This document shows positions 47,176-55,320 of a DNA stretch of 64,000 nucleotides, in pieces (within the stretch, counting starts at the first letter, position 1; each line of letters opens with the position of its first letter). The notes under the pieces were generated by a model that searched no databases, had not been told where the DNA came from, and worked only from the letters and a program-made list of their open reading frames with translations. This DNA is from GCA-002050365 sp964237235 (lineage in GTDB: Bacteria; Acidobacteriota; Blastocatellia; Pyrinomonadales; Pyrinomonadaceae): positions 310,001 to 374,000 of the forward strand of contig CAXSGY010000001.1 of NCBI GenBank assembly GCA_964237235.1, read 5' to 3'. Both the position numbers and the translations under genes were made by a program.

Positions 47176-48081
47176 ATGTCAAACATTCCGCTTGAGCGTT
47201 CTTATATTTGCGATTGGTGCGGCGCGGCGAACGATCCGGCGCGGCTTTCCTGCGCGGGTTGCGGCGTTTCGATTGACGTGCGAAAAATCGTTTCAAAATC
47301 CGGTTGGATTGAAATGCCGGGACGAAAGGATATGTCGAAAATTCAGTTCGGCAATTCGTTTCTGCAAATCGAAGGCGAATACGTTCCGGTCGCCGATTTC
47401 GGACTCGCGGCGGGCGACGGAGTTTATTTTACGCATCACGTTCTGCTTTGGTCTGATCCGCAGATCAAAATCAGCACGATGTCGCTCAAGGGAGTGTGGA
47501 AACGGCTTTTCGCGGGAATGCCTCTGATTATGACGCAAGCCGACGGTCCCGGACACATCGCGTTTTCGCGCGACGCGCCGGGCGAAATGATCGCGCTGCC
47601 GATTCAGCCCGGACAAGGCGTTGATGTGCGCGAGCATATTTTTTTAGCCGCGACGCACGACGTTGTTTACGATTGGTTTTCGACGAACATCTGGTTCACA
47701 ACCGGAAGCGGCGACGACAGTGAAACGCATTATCCGGTCGGAATGTTTATGGACCGATTTTTTGCGCCCGATAAACCCGGCTTGCTGCTGCTGCACGCGC
47801 ACGGCAACGCCTTTATACGCCACTTGCGGCAGGGCGAATCAATTCTCGTCAAGCCGACTTCGATGCTGTTCAAAGATCCGTCCGTGCAGATGCAGCTGCA
47901 CATCGAATATCCGAACGCGGGCGGCGGCGTTTGGAGTTTTTGGAATTCGTGGACGCATCGTCACATCTGGCTGCGGCTGTTCGGTCCCGGTCGCGTCGCC
48001 GTCCAGTCGGCTTATGAAAAAATGGAAGAAAACGGGCGCAGCATTTATAATCATTCGGGCGCGTCCGAAGTGCGCTGGTGA
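47176..48081 (+). CDS. AIM24-domain protein with one zinc ribbon (paralog of the preceding gene)
   Basis: The 301-residue protein is a shorter paralog: one zinc ribbon at the N-terminus (ICDWCGAANDPARLSCAGCG, C-x2-C-x11-C-x2-C) and an AIM24 domain (about 45-295) sharing FTHHVLLWSDPQIKISTMSLKGVWKRLFAGMPL, GPGHIAFSRDAPGEMIALPIQPGQGVDVREH and a similar end LFGPGRVAVQSAYE. It lacks the first Cys motif and proline linker. It differs from its neighbour by an insertion (FWNSWTHRHIWL) near the end. Being tandem suggests gene duplication and possibly a heteromeric assembly. The role is unknown; argB follows 30 bases downstream, so the four genes are probably cotranscribed. Confidence 0.85.
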   Translation: MSNIPLERSYICDWCGAANDPARLSCAGCGVSIDVRKIVSKSGWIEMPGRKDMSKIQFGNSFLQIEGEYVPVADFGLAAGDGVYFTHHVLLWSDPQIKISTMSLKGVWKRLFAGMPLIMTQADGPGHIAFSRDAPGEMIALPIQPGQGVDVREHIFLAATHDVVYDWFSTNIWFTTGSGDDSETHYPVGMFMDRFFAPDKPGLLLLHAHGNAFIRHLRQGESILVKPTSMLFKDPSVQMQLHIEYPNAGGGVWSFWNSWTHRHIWLRLFGPGRVAVQSAYEKMEENGRSIYNHSGASEVRW

Positions 48082-48111
48082 AAGCGATTGCAATCGCCCG
48101 CGTAAAATTTT

Positions 48112-49008
48112 ATGAATCAGGAAAGATTGGAACTGCTGCGCGAAGCCCTGCCTTATATTCAAAAATTTAAAGGCAAAACTTTCGTCGTCAAATTTTCCGG
48201 CAAAGTTACCGAAGATAAAGAGAATCTCGCATCGCTGGCGGAAGAATTAGCACTTCTTCATCAAGTCGGCATCAAGGTTTGCGTGATTCACGGTGGCGGT
48301 AAACAGCTTTCCGAACTGGCGCAGAAACTCGGCATCGCGCAGACCGTAATTGACGGTCGGCGCGTGACCAACGACGAAACTCTCGATTTGGCGAAGATGA
48401 TTTTCGCCGGAAAAATCAACACCGAAATTCTCGCCGCACTGCGCCGTCGCGGAACTCCGGCGGTCGGACTTTCGGGCATTGACGGCAATATCGTTCACGC
48501 CGAAAAGCGTCCGCCGAGAGAGATTTTAAATCGCAAAACCGGAATCAGCGAAACCATAGATTTCGGCAACGTCGGCGACGTTCTGCAAATCAACGCGCAT
48601 CTTTTGACGCTTTTGCTCGAAAGCGATTATATGCCGGTTGTGTCTTCTTTAGGCGCGGACGGCGAAGGGCAAATTTTCAACATCAACGCCGACACCATCG
48701 CCTCGGAAATCGCCGCGCAATTAAAGGCGGAAAAGCTCGTTCTGCTGTCGGATGTCAACGGCATTTATTTGGACGCGGATAAACCGGAAACGAAAATTTC
48801 GCGCATCACCGTCGCCGATGCCGAAGCGTTAATCGAAAGCGGCGCGGCGACCGGCGGAATGATTCCGAAGCTGCAAAGCCTCGTCGAGCTTCTCCGGCGC
48901 GGCGTAAAATCGGCGCACATCATCGGCGGCGCGCAACGCAACGCGCTGCTCTCGGAAGTTTTCACCGACTCAGGCACAGGAACGATGGTTACTTTGGAAA
49001 ATCTATAA
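48112..49008 (+). CDS. argB: Acetylglutamate kinase
   Basis: The 298-residue enzyme phosphorylates N-acetylglutamate, the second step of arginine synthesis. Amino-acid-kinase motifs: VVKFSGKV (phosphate-binding lysine), VIHGGGKQLSEL, and FNINADTIASEIAAQL and GGMIPKLQSLVELLRRGVKSAHIIGG. The last segment is the arginine-binding end of the feedback-sensitive form, but the N-terminal helix of arginine-sensitive hexamers is short here (about 15 residues), so sensitivity to arginine is plausible and unproven. It closes the arg group of this window. No terminator is visible. Confidence 0.96.
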   Translation: MNQERLELLREALPYIQKFKGKTFVVKFSGKVTEDKENLASLAEELALLHQVGIKVCVIHGGGKQLSELAQKLGIAQTVIDGRRVTNDETLDLAKMIFAGKINTEILAALRRRGTPAVGLSGIDGNIVHAEKRPPREILNRKTGISETIDFGNVGDVLQINAHLLTLLLESDYMPVVSSLGADGEGQIFNINADTIASEIAAQLKAEKLVLLSDVNGIYLDADKPETKISRITVADAEALIESGAATGGMIPKLQSLVELLRRGVKSAHIIGGAQRNALLSEVFTDSGTGTMVTLENL

Positions 49009-49081
49009 TAGTCTTACGAGCGGATTAGATTGTTATGAAAAGCATCGGACACTCTATTTGCGCTGGTCAAAACACTCTGTC

Positions 49082-49171
49082 TTAGATATTAGTTTCGGTC
49101 GGCTTGGCAAACGTCGAACAACTCGCGCTCAACAACACGAACACTAAAATTATTAATTGCCTTTTTGCCAT
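49082..49171 (-). CDS. 29-residue lipoprotein-like mini-gene, partial duplicate of the neighbouring lipoprotein's signal
   Basis: A short frame codes for 29 residues beginning MAKRQLIILVFVLLSASC and ending with a few residues after FAKP. The segment LVFVLLSASCSTFAKP is nearly identical to the signal peptide and lipobox of the gene upstream at 49153-49722. At DNA level 49098-49138 repeats 49651-49690 almost exactly. Its ATG lies inside the last codons of that gene, so translation may be coupled. It could be a tiny lysis-type or signalling lipoprotein, or simply the scar of a partial duplication; I cannot tell which. Confidence 0.4.
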   Translation of the reverse strand: MAKRQLIILVFVLLSASCSTFAKPTETNI

Positions 49172-49722
49172 TTCTTCGGGAGTGTCTTCGTACGCTCTTT
49201 ACTGATTTCATCATATTTGTCCAAAGTCTTCAGATAGATACTTCTTGAATCTTTGGGCAGACCGACAGAGAAAGCGATCAGCGGTCCTTTGTTGCCGTTC
49301 GCCTCGAACCCGATGCTCCGGTGATTCATCGCAAAGACTTTCGTGTTCCGCTCCTCTTCCGTGATTGTGTCCACGCTGCGCGAATCGCCGCGTTCCAATG
49401 CGGTCGAACCGTGCGGCTCGATGTATTCAATCGGCGTTTGATTATTTTTCTCGTCAACGTAGTAGAAAACGTAATCGTAAATCGCTTCCGGTTCGGGCGT
49501 GTTGACCTTCAAGAATCCATCTTTCGGGATCAAATAACGCACTGTGCCGTCCGGCAAGATTTCCGGCTTAATGCCGTCCGGCTGATTGTAAAGAACGATC
49601 ACGCCGCCGGTGAAACCGGTCAGAATCATATATTCGATCTTGATCGGCTTGGCAAACGTCGAACAACTCGCGCTCAACAACACGAATGCCAGAATAATTG
49701 TTCGTTTTAATATATTTCTCAT
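49153..49722 (-). CDS. DUF6843-like lipoprotein
   Basis: I start at ATG 49722 (MRNILKRTIILAFVLLSASC), which gives a lipoprotein signal with lipobox LSASC; upstream codons lack sense as a signal. The 189-residue product then has MILTGFTGGVIVLYNQPDG and ILPDGTVRYLIPKDGFLKV, the pattern of DUF6843 proteins, followed by YDYVFYYVDEKNNQ and ISKERTKTLPKKWQKGN. It is anchored to a membrane facing the periplasm. Function unknown. It precedes a short duplicate of its own signal peptide (49082-49171) and follows the broken DUF3238 gene, all in the same direction. Confidence 0.65.
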   Translation of the reverse strand: MRNILKRTIILAFVLLSASCSTFAKPIKIEYMILTGFTGGVIVLYNQPDGIKPEILPDGTVRYLIPKDGFLKVNTPEPEAIYDYVFYYVDEKNNQTPIEYIEPHGSTALERGDSRSVDTITEEERNTKVFAMNHRSIGFEANGNKGPLIAFSVGLPKDSRSIYLKTLDKYDEISKERTKTLPKKWQKGN

Positions 49723-49736
49723 ATTTTGAATTATCC

Positions 49737-51093
49737 TCACGGTTTCGGGGTCGGCATCGGCAAAGGAGCCGGAATCGGCTGTCCCCATTTCGGTTCGCCC
49801 GAATCCTTTTTAACGGGCGGCAAATCCAGATAGTATTGATTATGAGATTCAGGCGAAACAGTTATATTGCTCGTCTCGTTGCCGATAAAAATGCCTGTAA
49901 ACGCGCCGTCTTCAACAACCACCGTTGTGTCAATATCTATCATCGGCAACTGTTTGTCGCCCTCAATACCGCGACTCATATCCGACATGATTACCGGACC
50001 GTCGCCATCGCGTATCTGCCAAACGCCGAGCATTACGCTTCGACCGTTTTTATCAACGATGTAAGTTTCGACGGCGGGAAAATTGATCGCCGGTGATATT
50101 TCCGTAAACGCGCATCAAAATATTTTTCGGATGGTCTTTGAACGGCGTGTAATCAAAGTTGATATTCGGATGCAGATTAATATCCGCTGCCAGCATACTG
50201 GTTTCCCCAAACAATCTGAAAGCGCGGTCGTTGCCGAAAAAATGATATTTCAGGCGGTCGGGGCTATTCGTTATCTTGTCTGACTCCGGCAGATCGAAAT
50301 CGGTCGAAAATTCTTCGTTTTTTAGTTGTCCCGGCGAATGCACTTTTCTGTGATAATACTGAATCGGCGTTTTATATACAAAGCCGCCGACCGCCAGATT
50401 TACCGGCGGCAAAGGAATGGCTAAGGTCGAAGTGGTCGGAGCGGAAACTTCCGTCGTCGTCGGGGAAAATTCCGTCGTCGCCCGTTTTCGCACCTTAGTT
50501 CAATCGTATGTTCTCGTGCCGGGCGTGGCGGTAACGGTTGAAAAACATTGCAGTCTGTAACTGGCATCTGGATCAGTTCCAAATCGGCGTTCTTTACCAG
50601 CCTGATTATCACCGCCTGATAAGTTAAATGGACCGAACCAATCAAACGGCGCGAAAGTAGTTACAAAAACACGAAAGGTAAAATTATACCAATAATCGTC
50701 GCTGCCCGATAATTTTGCCGAACTCGTCCGAATGACCGAATTTACCTTTTTAGCTTTTTTAGCTGGCGGATTCTTTAAAAAGTAACCGGCTGCCATCAAA
50801 TTTTGGACGATCCGATTACCGGCAAACTCATTTATTTGAATCGGATTCGCTTCCGTGCCGAGAGCCATCCACGTATCGGGATCCATTCTGCCGGTCGGTA
50901 TCAAACCTTTATTTTTTTGCACGTAAGCGATTGCTTTTAAAGTCGCCCGGTCGTAATTATTGTTTATTTTAAGATCGGCGGTCGGGATATTTGGATGTGA
51001 TTTTAGAAATGTTCTTAATAAAACGACGGTATGCGCCGTATCGCCTAGATCAAGCAGCGCGGGTTGCAATTTCGTCAGGAGATTGCTGTTCAT
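49737..51093 (-). pseudogene. Broken peptidoglycan-binding + DUF3238 gene
   Basis: Three pieces belong together. Piece 1 (51093-50500) has a peptidoglycan-binding-like domain (about residues 12-80; NYDRATLKAIAYVQKNKGLI, GRMDPDTWMALG) and the start of a DUF3238 domain (FRVFVTTFAPFDWFGPF, GGDNQ, YRLQCFSTVTA). A TGA at 50500-50502 interrupts it, and the same frame continues to 50053 with FDYTPFKDHPKNIL. Near 50085-50100 a one-base shift moves the frame so that INFPAVETYIVDK, the usual end of DUF3238, follows in piece 3 (ending at 49737). No piece alone has a complete domain. A secreted cell-wall function is possible for the ancestor. A promoter remains upstream. Sequencing error is an alternative for each lesion. 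Confidence 0.6.
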
Positions 51094-51232
51094 AAATGTA
51101 TAGATATTTACGGCTTTGAGTTATGCACCCAAGCGGAAATGAGTCACGGGTTAAAAGGCGGAGTATCGTCCGAGAGTCGCGGTCTACGGGAACGTTGGGG
51201 TAAAGTTCGCCTCTGCAATGAAAATCTAATTT

Positions 51233-51262
51233 AATATAGTTATGCCGGAGTGCTTATGTCAA
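51233..51262 (-). promoter_or_regulatory. Sigma70-type promoter for the DUF3238 pseudogene
   Basis: On the minus strand TTGACA and TATATT are separated by 18 bases. The transcript would begin near 51225 and carry a leader of about 130 bases. The gap 51094-51475 otherwise holds only the promoter side of the SpoIID gene; I see no other gene in it. Confidence 0.5.
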
Positions 51263-51475
51263 GAGAATAATCGTCTCGTCCTCCGGCTGCGAAATCCGCT
51301 TTTCAACCGACGATAATTATTTGAATGCGAAAACGGCGAATGCCGCGATGACTTAAAATATTGCCCGGCTCGGATGACCGTTGATCGAATCGGGTAAATT
51401 TCAAGCGGCAAGAACGAATGGGAAATGCGGAAATTTTATCGAAATCAAACGGTTTCTTTGTTATTATCTACAATT

Positions 51476-53839
51476 ATGACTCCGCGTTTTTTTCTACCCG
51501 CTTTTTTTGTTTTCGTCGCTTTCGTTTCAAACATTTCAGCCTTCGGCGAGCCGTTTTATCGAATGCTCAATCAAGAGCCTGTAATTCGCATCGGTTTGAC
51601 GACGAACACGCAGAACGTTTCGATTACGACGACCGACTCGACGCTCGTCGCGGTGAGCGTCGGCGAGCCGAATAAAATTCTGGAAGCGAATAAAATCACA
51701 GTCGCGGCGCGGTCGTATCGTCCGCCCGAATACGAAATTTATCATTTTGAAATTCCGAATCTTGCCACTCAAATTGAAGCCGACGATCTTGCCAAGCAAA
51801 TCCGCGAAGCGATGAACGAAAAAGCGGAAGTGAAATTTGACGCGGCGAAAAGCGCGTTTCGCGTTATCGTCGGCGATACCTTTGCGACCGTCGAAGAAGC
51901 GAACGAATTCAAAGCCGAATTGAGCGACAAAGGTTTTGAAGACGCGCAGATGATAACGGAAAAATTCGTGCAGCCGTCGGCGGACGCGCTTAATCTTTCC
52001 AAACAAATCGCGCAAAATTCCAAATCGGAAGTTCGCAGTCTGATGACCGCCGCGCCGAAGGATTCAACTCCGAACGGCGTGAAACAGATCGTTTCGACGA
52101 ACCCGATTGCCGACGCGGTCGATCCGAATTTGCGTGAAGTCATCGTGTCCGGCGGCAGCGCAACTTCGCGTTTTACTTCTCTAAAACCCGTCGCGTTCGG
52201 CTCATTGAGCGAACGCGCCACGCCCGTCCGATTCAACGGCAAGGCATATCGCGGGCGCATCGAAGTTTTCGTCAATTCGCGCGGCAGCTTGTCGGTCGTC
52301 AACGCCGTATCTCTGGAAGATTATCTTTTGGGCGTTGTGCCGAACGAACTCGGCTTGCCCGCCATCGAAGCGGAAAAGGCGCAGGCGGTTGCCGCCCGAA
52401 CTTACGCCGTCGCCAACATTAATCAATTCGGAATGCAGGGATTCGATATTTTGCCGACGATTCGCTCGCAGGTTTATCAGGGCTTCGCGTCGGAAACGAA
52501 AATGGGAACGCAAGCCGTTCTGGAGACGCGCGGCATCGTGGCGACTTACAAAGGCAAACCGATCAACGCGCTTTACACTTCGACGTGCGGCGGGCGCACG
52601 GAAAATTCGGAAAATGTTTTTGAATTTGCCGAACCGTATCTGCGCGGCGTGGAATGTTCTCTGGAAGGTCATCGGCAATTCGAGCCGTTTTTGATAAAAA
52701 CCGTCCGCGTTCCCGCCAAACTGCGCGACGAAAAAAACCTCGAACTCGCCAGACTGATGTCTTTGTTCGCCGTCAACGGTTTTCAGCTTTCGACCAATCA
52801 ATTAACCGACGATTGGTTTGAAAGCGCGCCGACCGAGAGCGAGATGTCGAACTGGCTTAATCAATTAGCGACGAAGTTCGGCAAAACTTTTCCGAACGTC
52901 AACAAAGACACGGCGAAACCACCGGAACTCGCCAGAATTTTAGCGCAGATGATTTACGGCGACGCATATGCCGACACGCTTCTCTCGGAAGCCGACATCA
53001 ATTACCAGCTCGCGTTCGACGATGCGGCGGAAATTCCGAAAGACCGCCGCGCCGACCTCGCCATACTTTTCCGCGACGGATATTTCGCGCTTTATCCCGA
53101 TTTGACTTTGAAGCCGAACAAGGCATTTTCACGCGCCAAAATGCTGCGATTAATTGAGCAGATTTACCAGAAAAAGAAATGGATGCCCGCGCTGCAAACC
53201 GGCGTGGCGCAATCGAGCGCGGACGGGAAATTGATTTTGAAAACCGGCAAAACGAGCAAAACTTTAACCGTTCGTCCCGACGTTTTTCTGCTGCGTCAAT
53301 TCGGCGACCAACTCTATCAAGTAAAAGAAACCGCGCTCGTCGGCGGCGAAGCGGTTTCGTTCCAAACAAATTCTCTCGGCGAAGTCGTCTATCTCGAAAT
53401 CAAGCCGACCGACCAACCGGCGACCGCCGAGCGTATGTCGAGCTTTACCAACTGGAACGTCAATCTTTCGCCGTCCGCCGTCCAATCGCGTCTTTCCAGA
53501 TACGTGCGCGGCATCGGCTCATTGATTGATGTCCGCGTCGTTCAAAAAGGCTTTTCGCGCCGCGCCGTTGATTTGGAAATCATCGGCACAAACGGCACGT
53601 TTCATCTCAAAGGCGGCAAAATCCGTTCCGCCTTAAAACTCAACGAACAGCTTTTCGTCATCAACAAACGCTACGATTCAAACAACCGCGCCGTCTCTTA
53701 TTCTTTCACGGGACGCGGCTGGGGACACGGCGTTGGAATGTGCCAATACGGAGCCTACGGTTTAGCGAAAATGGGCGTGAAATATGACGAAATTATCAAA
53801 CATTACTACACGGGCGTTGATTTGACGAAGGCTTATTAA
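51476..53839 (+). CDS. SpoIID/LytB-domain protein with SPOR-like region
   Basis: I start at ATG 51476 (MTPRFFLPAFFVFVAF), which gives a signal peptide; in-frame codons upstream to 51425 would hide it. The 787-residue protein has an N-terminal region with a SPOR-like segment (about 115-180; RVIVGDTFATVEEANEFKAEL), which binds denuded peptidoglycan, then the SpoIID domain (about 260-380; YRGRIEVFVN, LEDYLLGVVPNELG, AQAVAARTYAV, STCGGRTE) and the C-terminal hallmark GRGWGHGVGMCQYGAYGLA. SpoIID proteins are lytic transglycosylases acting on denuded glycan strands; in non-sporulators they serve in cell-wall turnover or division. A region of about 200 residues splits the SpoIID halves. Confidence 0.9.
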   Translation: MTPRFFLPAFFVFVAFVSNISAFGEPFYRMLNQEPVIRIGLTTNTQNVSITTTDSTLVAVSVGEPNKILEANKITVAARSYRPPEYEIYHFEIPNLATQIEADDLAKQIREAMNEKAEVKFDAAKSAFRVIVGDTFATVEEANEFKAELSDKGFEDAQMITEKFVQPSADALNLSKQIAQNSKSEVRSLMTAAPKDSTPNGVKQIVSTNPIADAVDPNLREVIVSGGSATSRFTSLKPVAFGSLSERATPVRFNGKAYRGRIEVFVNSRGSLSVVNAVSLEDYLLGVVPNELGLPAIEAEKAQAVAARTYAVANINQFGMQGFDILPTIRSQVYQGFASETKMGTQAVLETRGIVATYKGKPINALYTSTCGGRTENSENVFEFAEPYLRGVECSLEGHRQFEPFLIKTVRVPAKLRDEKNLELARLMSLFAVNGFQLSTNQLTDDWFESAPTESEMSNWLNQLATKFGKTFPNVNKDTAKPPELARILAQMIYGDAYADTLLSEADINYQLAFDDAAEIPKDRRADLAILFRDGYFALYPDLTLKPNKAFSRAKMLRLIEQIYQKKKWMPALQTGVAQSSADGKLILKTGKTSKTLTVRPDVFLLRQFGDQLYQVKETALVGGEAVSFQTNSLGEVVYLEIKPTDQPATAERMSSFTNWNVNLSPSAVQSRLSRYVRGIGSLIDVRVVQKGFSRRAVDLEIIGTNGTFHLKGGKIRSALKLNEQLFVINKRYDSNNRAVSYSFTGRGWGHGVGMCQYGAYGLAKMGVKYDEIIKHYYTGVDLTKAY

Positions 53840-53870
53840 TTTAAAAGAATAAGTGTGAGGAAATTTTAAT

Positions 53871-54119
53871 ATGCTAACAACAGTTGAAGCTGAAATTGAC
53901 GTGAACGGTAATGTGCGATTTCTTGAACCGTTAAAAATCACTAAGAAAAGTCGGGCTATTGTAATCTTGCTTGACGACGAAAACTTAAACAACGGCGAAA
54001 CGAATGATGCAGACGCAAGACTTGCCGAGGAACAATTCGCACGGCATTTCGGAGCGATAAAATGCGGCGATGCAAAATCTGCCGATCAGGAAAGTTTTAT
54101 CAAATTGCTGGATTCGTAA
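53871..54119 (+). CDS. Small antitoxin-like protein without toxin partner
   Basis: The 82-residue protein starts after GAGG and opens with LTTVEAEIDVNGNVRFLEPLKITKKSRAIVILLDDE, a short beta-hairpin pattern shared by many solitary antitoxin-like or DUF104/DUF2281-like small proteins. The second half (EQFARHFGAIKCGDAKSADQESFIKLLDS) resembles antitoxin C-termini that wrap toxins. Such genes usually precede a PIN-domain toxin, but the next gene is on the other strand six bases away, so the partner is missing. Function is unknown; it could be an orphan remnant. Confidence 0.55.
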   Translation: MLTTVEAEIDVNGNVRFLEPLKITKKSRAIVILLDDENLNNGETNDADARLAEEQFARHFGAIKCGDAKSADQESFIKLLDS

Positions 54120-54125
54120 GTTATT

Positions 54126-54938
54126 CTATCGAAAAGCCGAAATGTCCATATCGTATTTTTCCTTCACATAATCTTCCTGCGCGACGTTCAAATTTTTCAG
54201 ATTCGCCAGACGACGTTCGGCTTTTTTGATAAGGGTTTGGGTGCGCGCCGCCATTTGTTTGAGCATATTTCTGCCTTCGAGCATTTCGGCGTTGAATTTT
54301 TCGCGTAAGATGTAAACTTCGGAGAGTTCGAGAACTAATAATTCTTCGCGCAATTCTTTTAAGCGATTTTTGATTTGATACGTCTGGCGAATCGCGCGGA
54401 CGAGATTGTCGCCGATTGCATCGCCGGTAATCAAATCGGGCGAATCGCGGAAATCTTCGACTAATTTGTTGAGACGGTTCTGGTCGCCAGCCGAATACGC
54501 TTCGTTTAATTTCGCCATCAAATCGTGGCGTTTTTCTTTCTCCTGCGCGTCTAAAGCCAAATCGGGATGAATGATTTTCGCCAAATTGTGATAAGCCTTT
54601 TTCGCTTCGGCGTTCGGTTTAATTTTGAACGAACAATTTTCCGCGCTTTCGGCGTTGGCGGCGGATTCTTCGGCGCGTCGTCTTAATTCTTCGGCGCGTT
54701 TTTTGATTTCCTCATCGTCGGGAACGAGCTTCACTTCTTCTTCGGCGATCTGCGCTTCGATTTCGTCCAGATCGGCGTAAAGCCGCCCGACTTCCATCGT
54801 GTAATTCGCTTCAAATTGTTCGAGTTCGGCGCGCAAATCGGTCATCGCTTCTTCACGAAACGCGAGCTTGTCTTTGAGGCGTTCGAGGACTTTGCGCTTT
54901 TTATTTAATTCGATTTCTTCGGGTGCTAAAGTTTGCAT
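54126..54938 (-). CDS. J-domain protein with coiled coils
   Basis: I start at ATG 54938 (MQTLAPEEIEL), giving 270 residues; upstream codons to 55058 have no homology. Residues 1-95 form a long coiled coil, followed by a J-domain-like stretch (about 105-160) that keeps the HPD motif, H124-P-D126, in AYHNLAKIIHPDLAL, then EKRHDLMAKLNEAYSAGDQNRL. The C-terminal third (about 175-265) is another coiled coil. J domains stimulate ATP hydrolysis by DnaK through HPD; coiled coils probably recruit clients or assemble the protein. No dnaK or grpE is near. It is convergent to the small gene at 53871. Cytoplasmic, as there is no signal. Confidence 0.8.
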   Translation of the reverse strand: MQTLAPEEIELNKKRKVLERLKDKLAFREEAMTDLRAELEQFEANYTMEVGRLYADLDEIEAQIAEEEVKLVPDDEEIKKRAEELRRRAEESAANAESAENCSFKIKPNAEAKKAYHNLAKIIHPDLALDAQEKEKRHDLMAKLNEAYSAGDQNRLNKLVEDFRDSPDLITGDAIGDNLVRAIRQTYQIKNRLKELREELLVLELSEVYILREKFNAEMLEGRNMLKQMAARTQTLIKKAERRLANLKNLNVAQEDYVKEKYDMDISAFR

Positions 54939-55194
54939 AAAAAACAATTTGAATTCACAGATTAACACAAATTCGCGCTTGATAAACAGCATCTTTGCGC
55001 GCTGAGATTTGCGCCGCGCGATGCGCCGCCGGTCGAACGAATAATGCCTTTTAGCCAATCAGAACCGTTATTCGAAATGTTGTTTCAAGAAAATTCGCGG
55101 CAAGCATTTGAATCGGTCAAACTGAACGAATCGATCTTTTCAATTTGACGTATATTGTTTCTTTTCCTCTTCGCCCGCACTATTGTTGATGCTG

Positions 55195-55253
55195 CGTAAA
55201 TGATTATTTATCAACTATTTACGAAGAATCTTCACGATGGCACGTCGCTTGTA
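55195..55253 (+). promoter_or_regulatory. Candidate sigma54 promoter and enhancer-like inverted repeat before the S8 protease
   Basis: TGGCAC-GTCGC-TTGTA (55238-55253) matches the -24 element of sigma54 promoters perfectly and the -12 element with one difference (TTGT for TTGC). Just upstream, CGTAAAT and ATTTACG (55195-55201 and 55217-55223) form an inverted repeat with a 15-base spacer, of a kind that enhancer-binding activators use. The region 54939-55320 (382 bases) holds no gene; a decayed 10-mer word (TTCACAGATT/AACACAAATT) is at about 54953-54973. Confidence 0.45.
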
Positions 55254-55320
55254 AATATAAAACTCGCGGAAAGCATTTTTCGTCAACCGACAAGAAAATT
55301 TATTAGTTAGGGAAAAATAA

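Noticed and set aside
53871..54119. Complete toxin-antitoxin pair
   Set aside because: No toxin gene follows or precedes; the next gene is a J-domain protein on the other strand.
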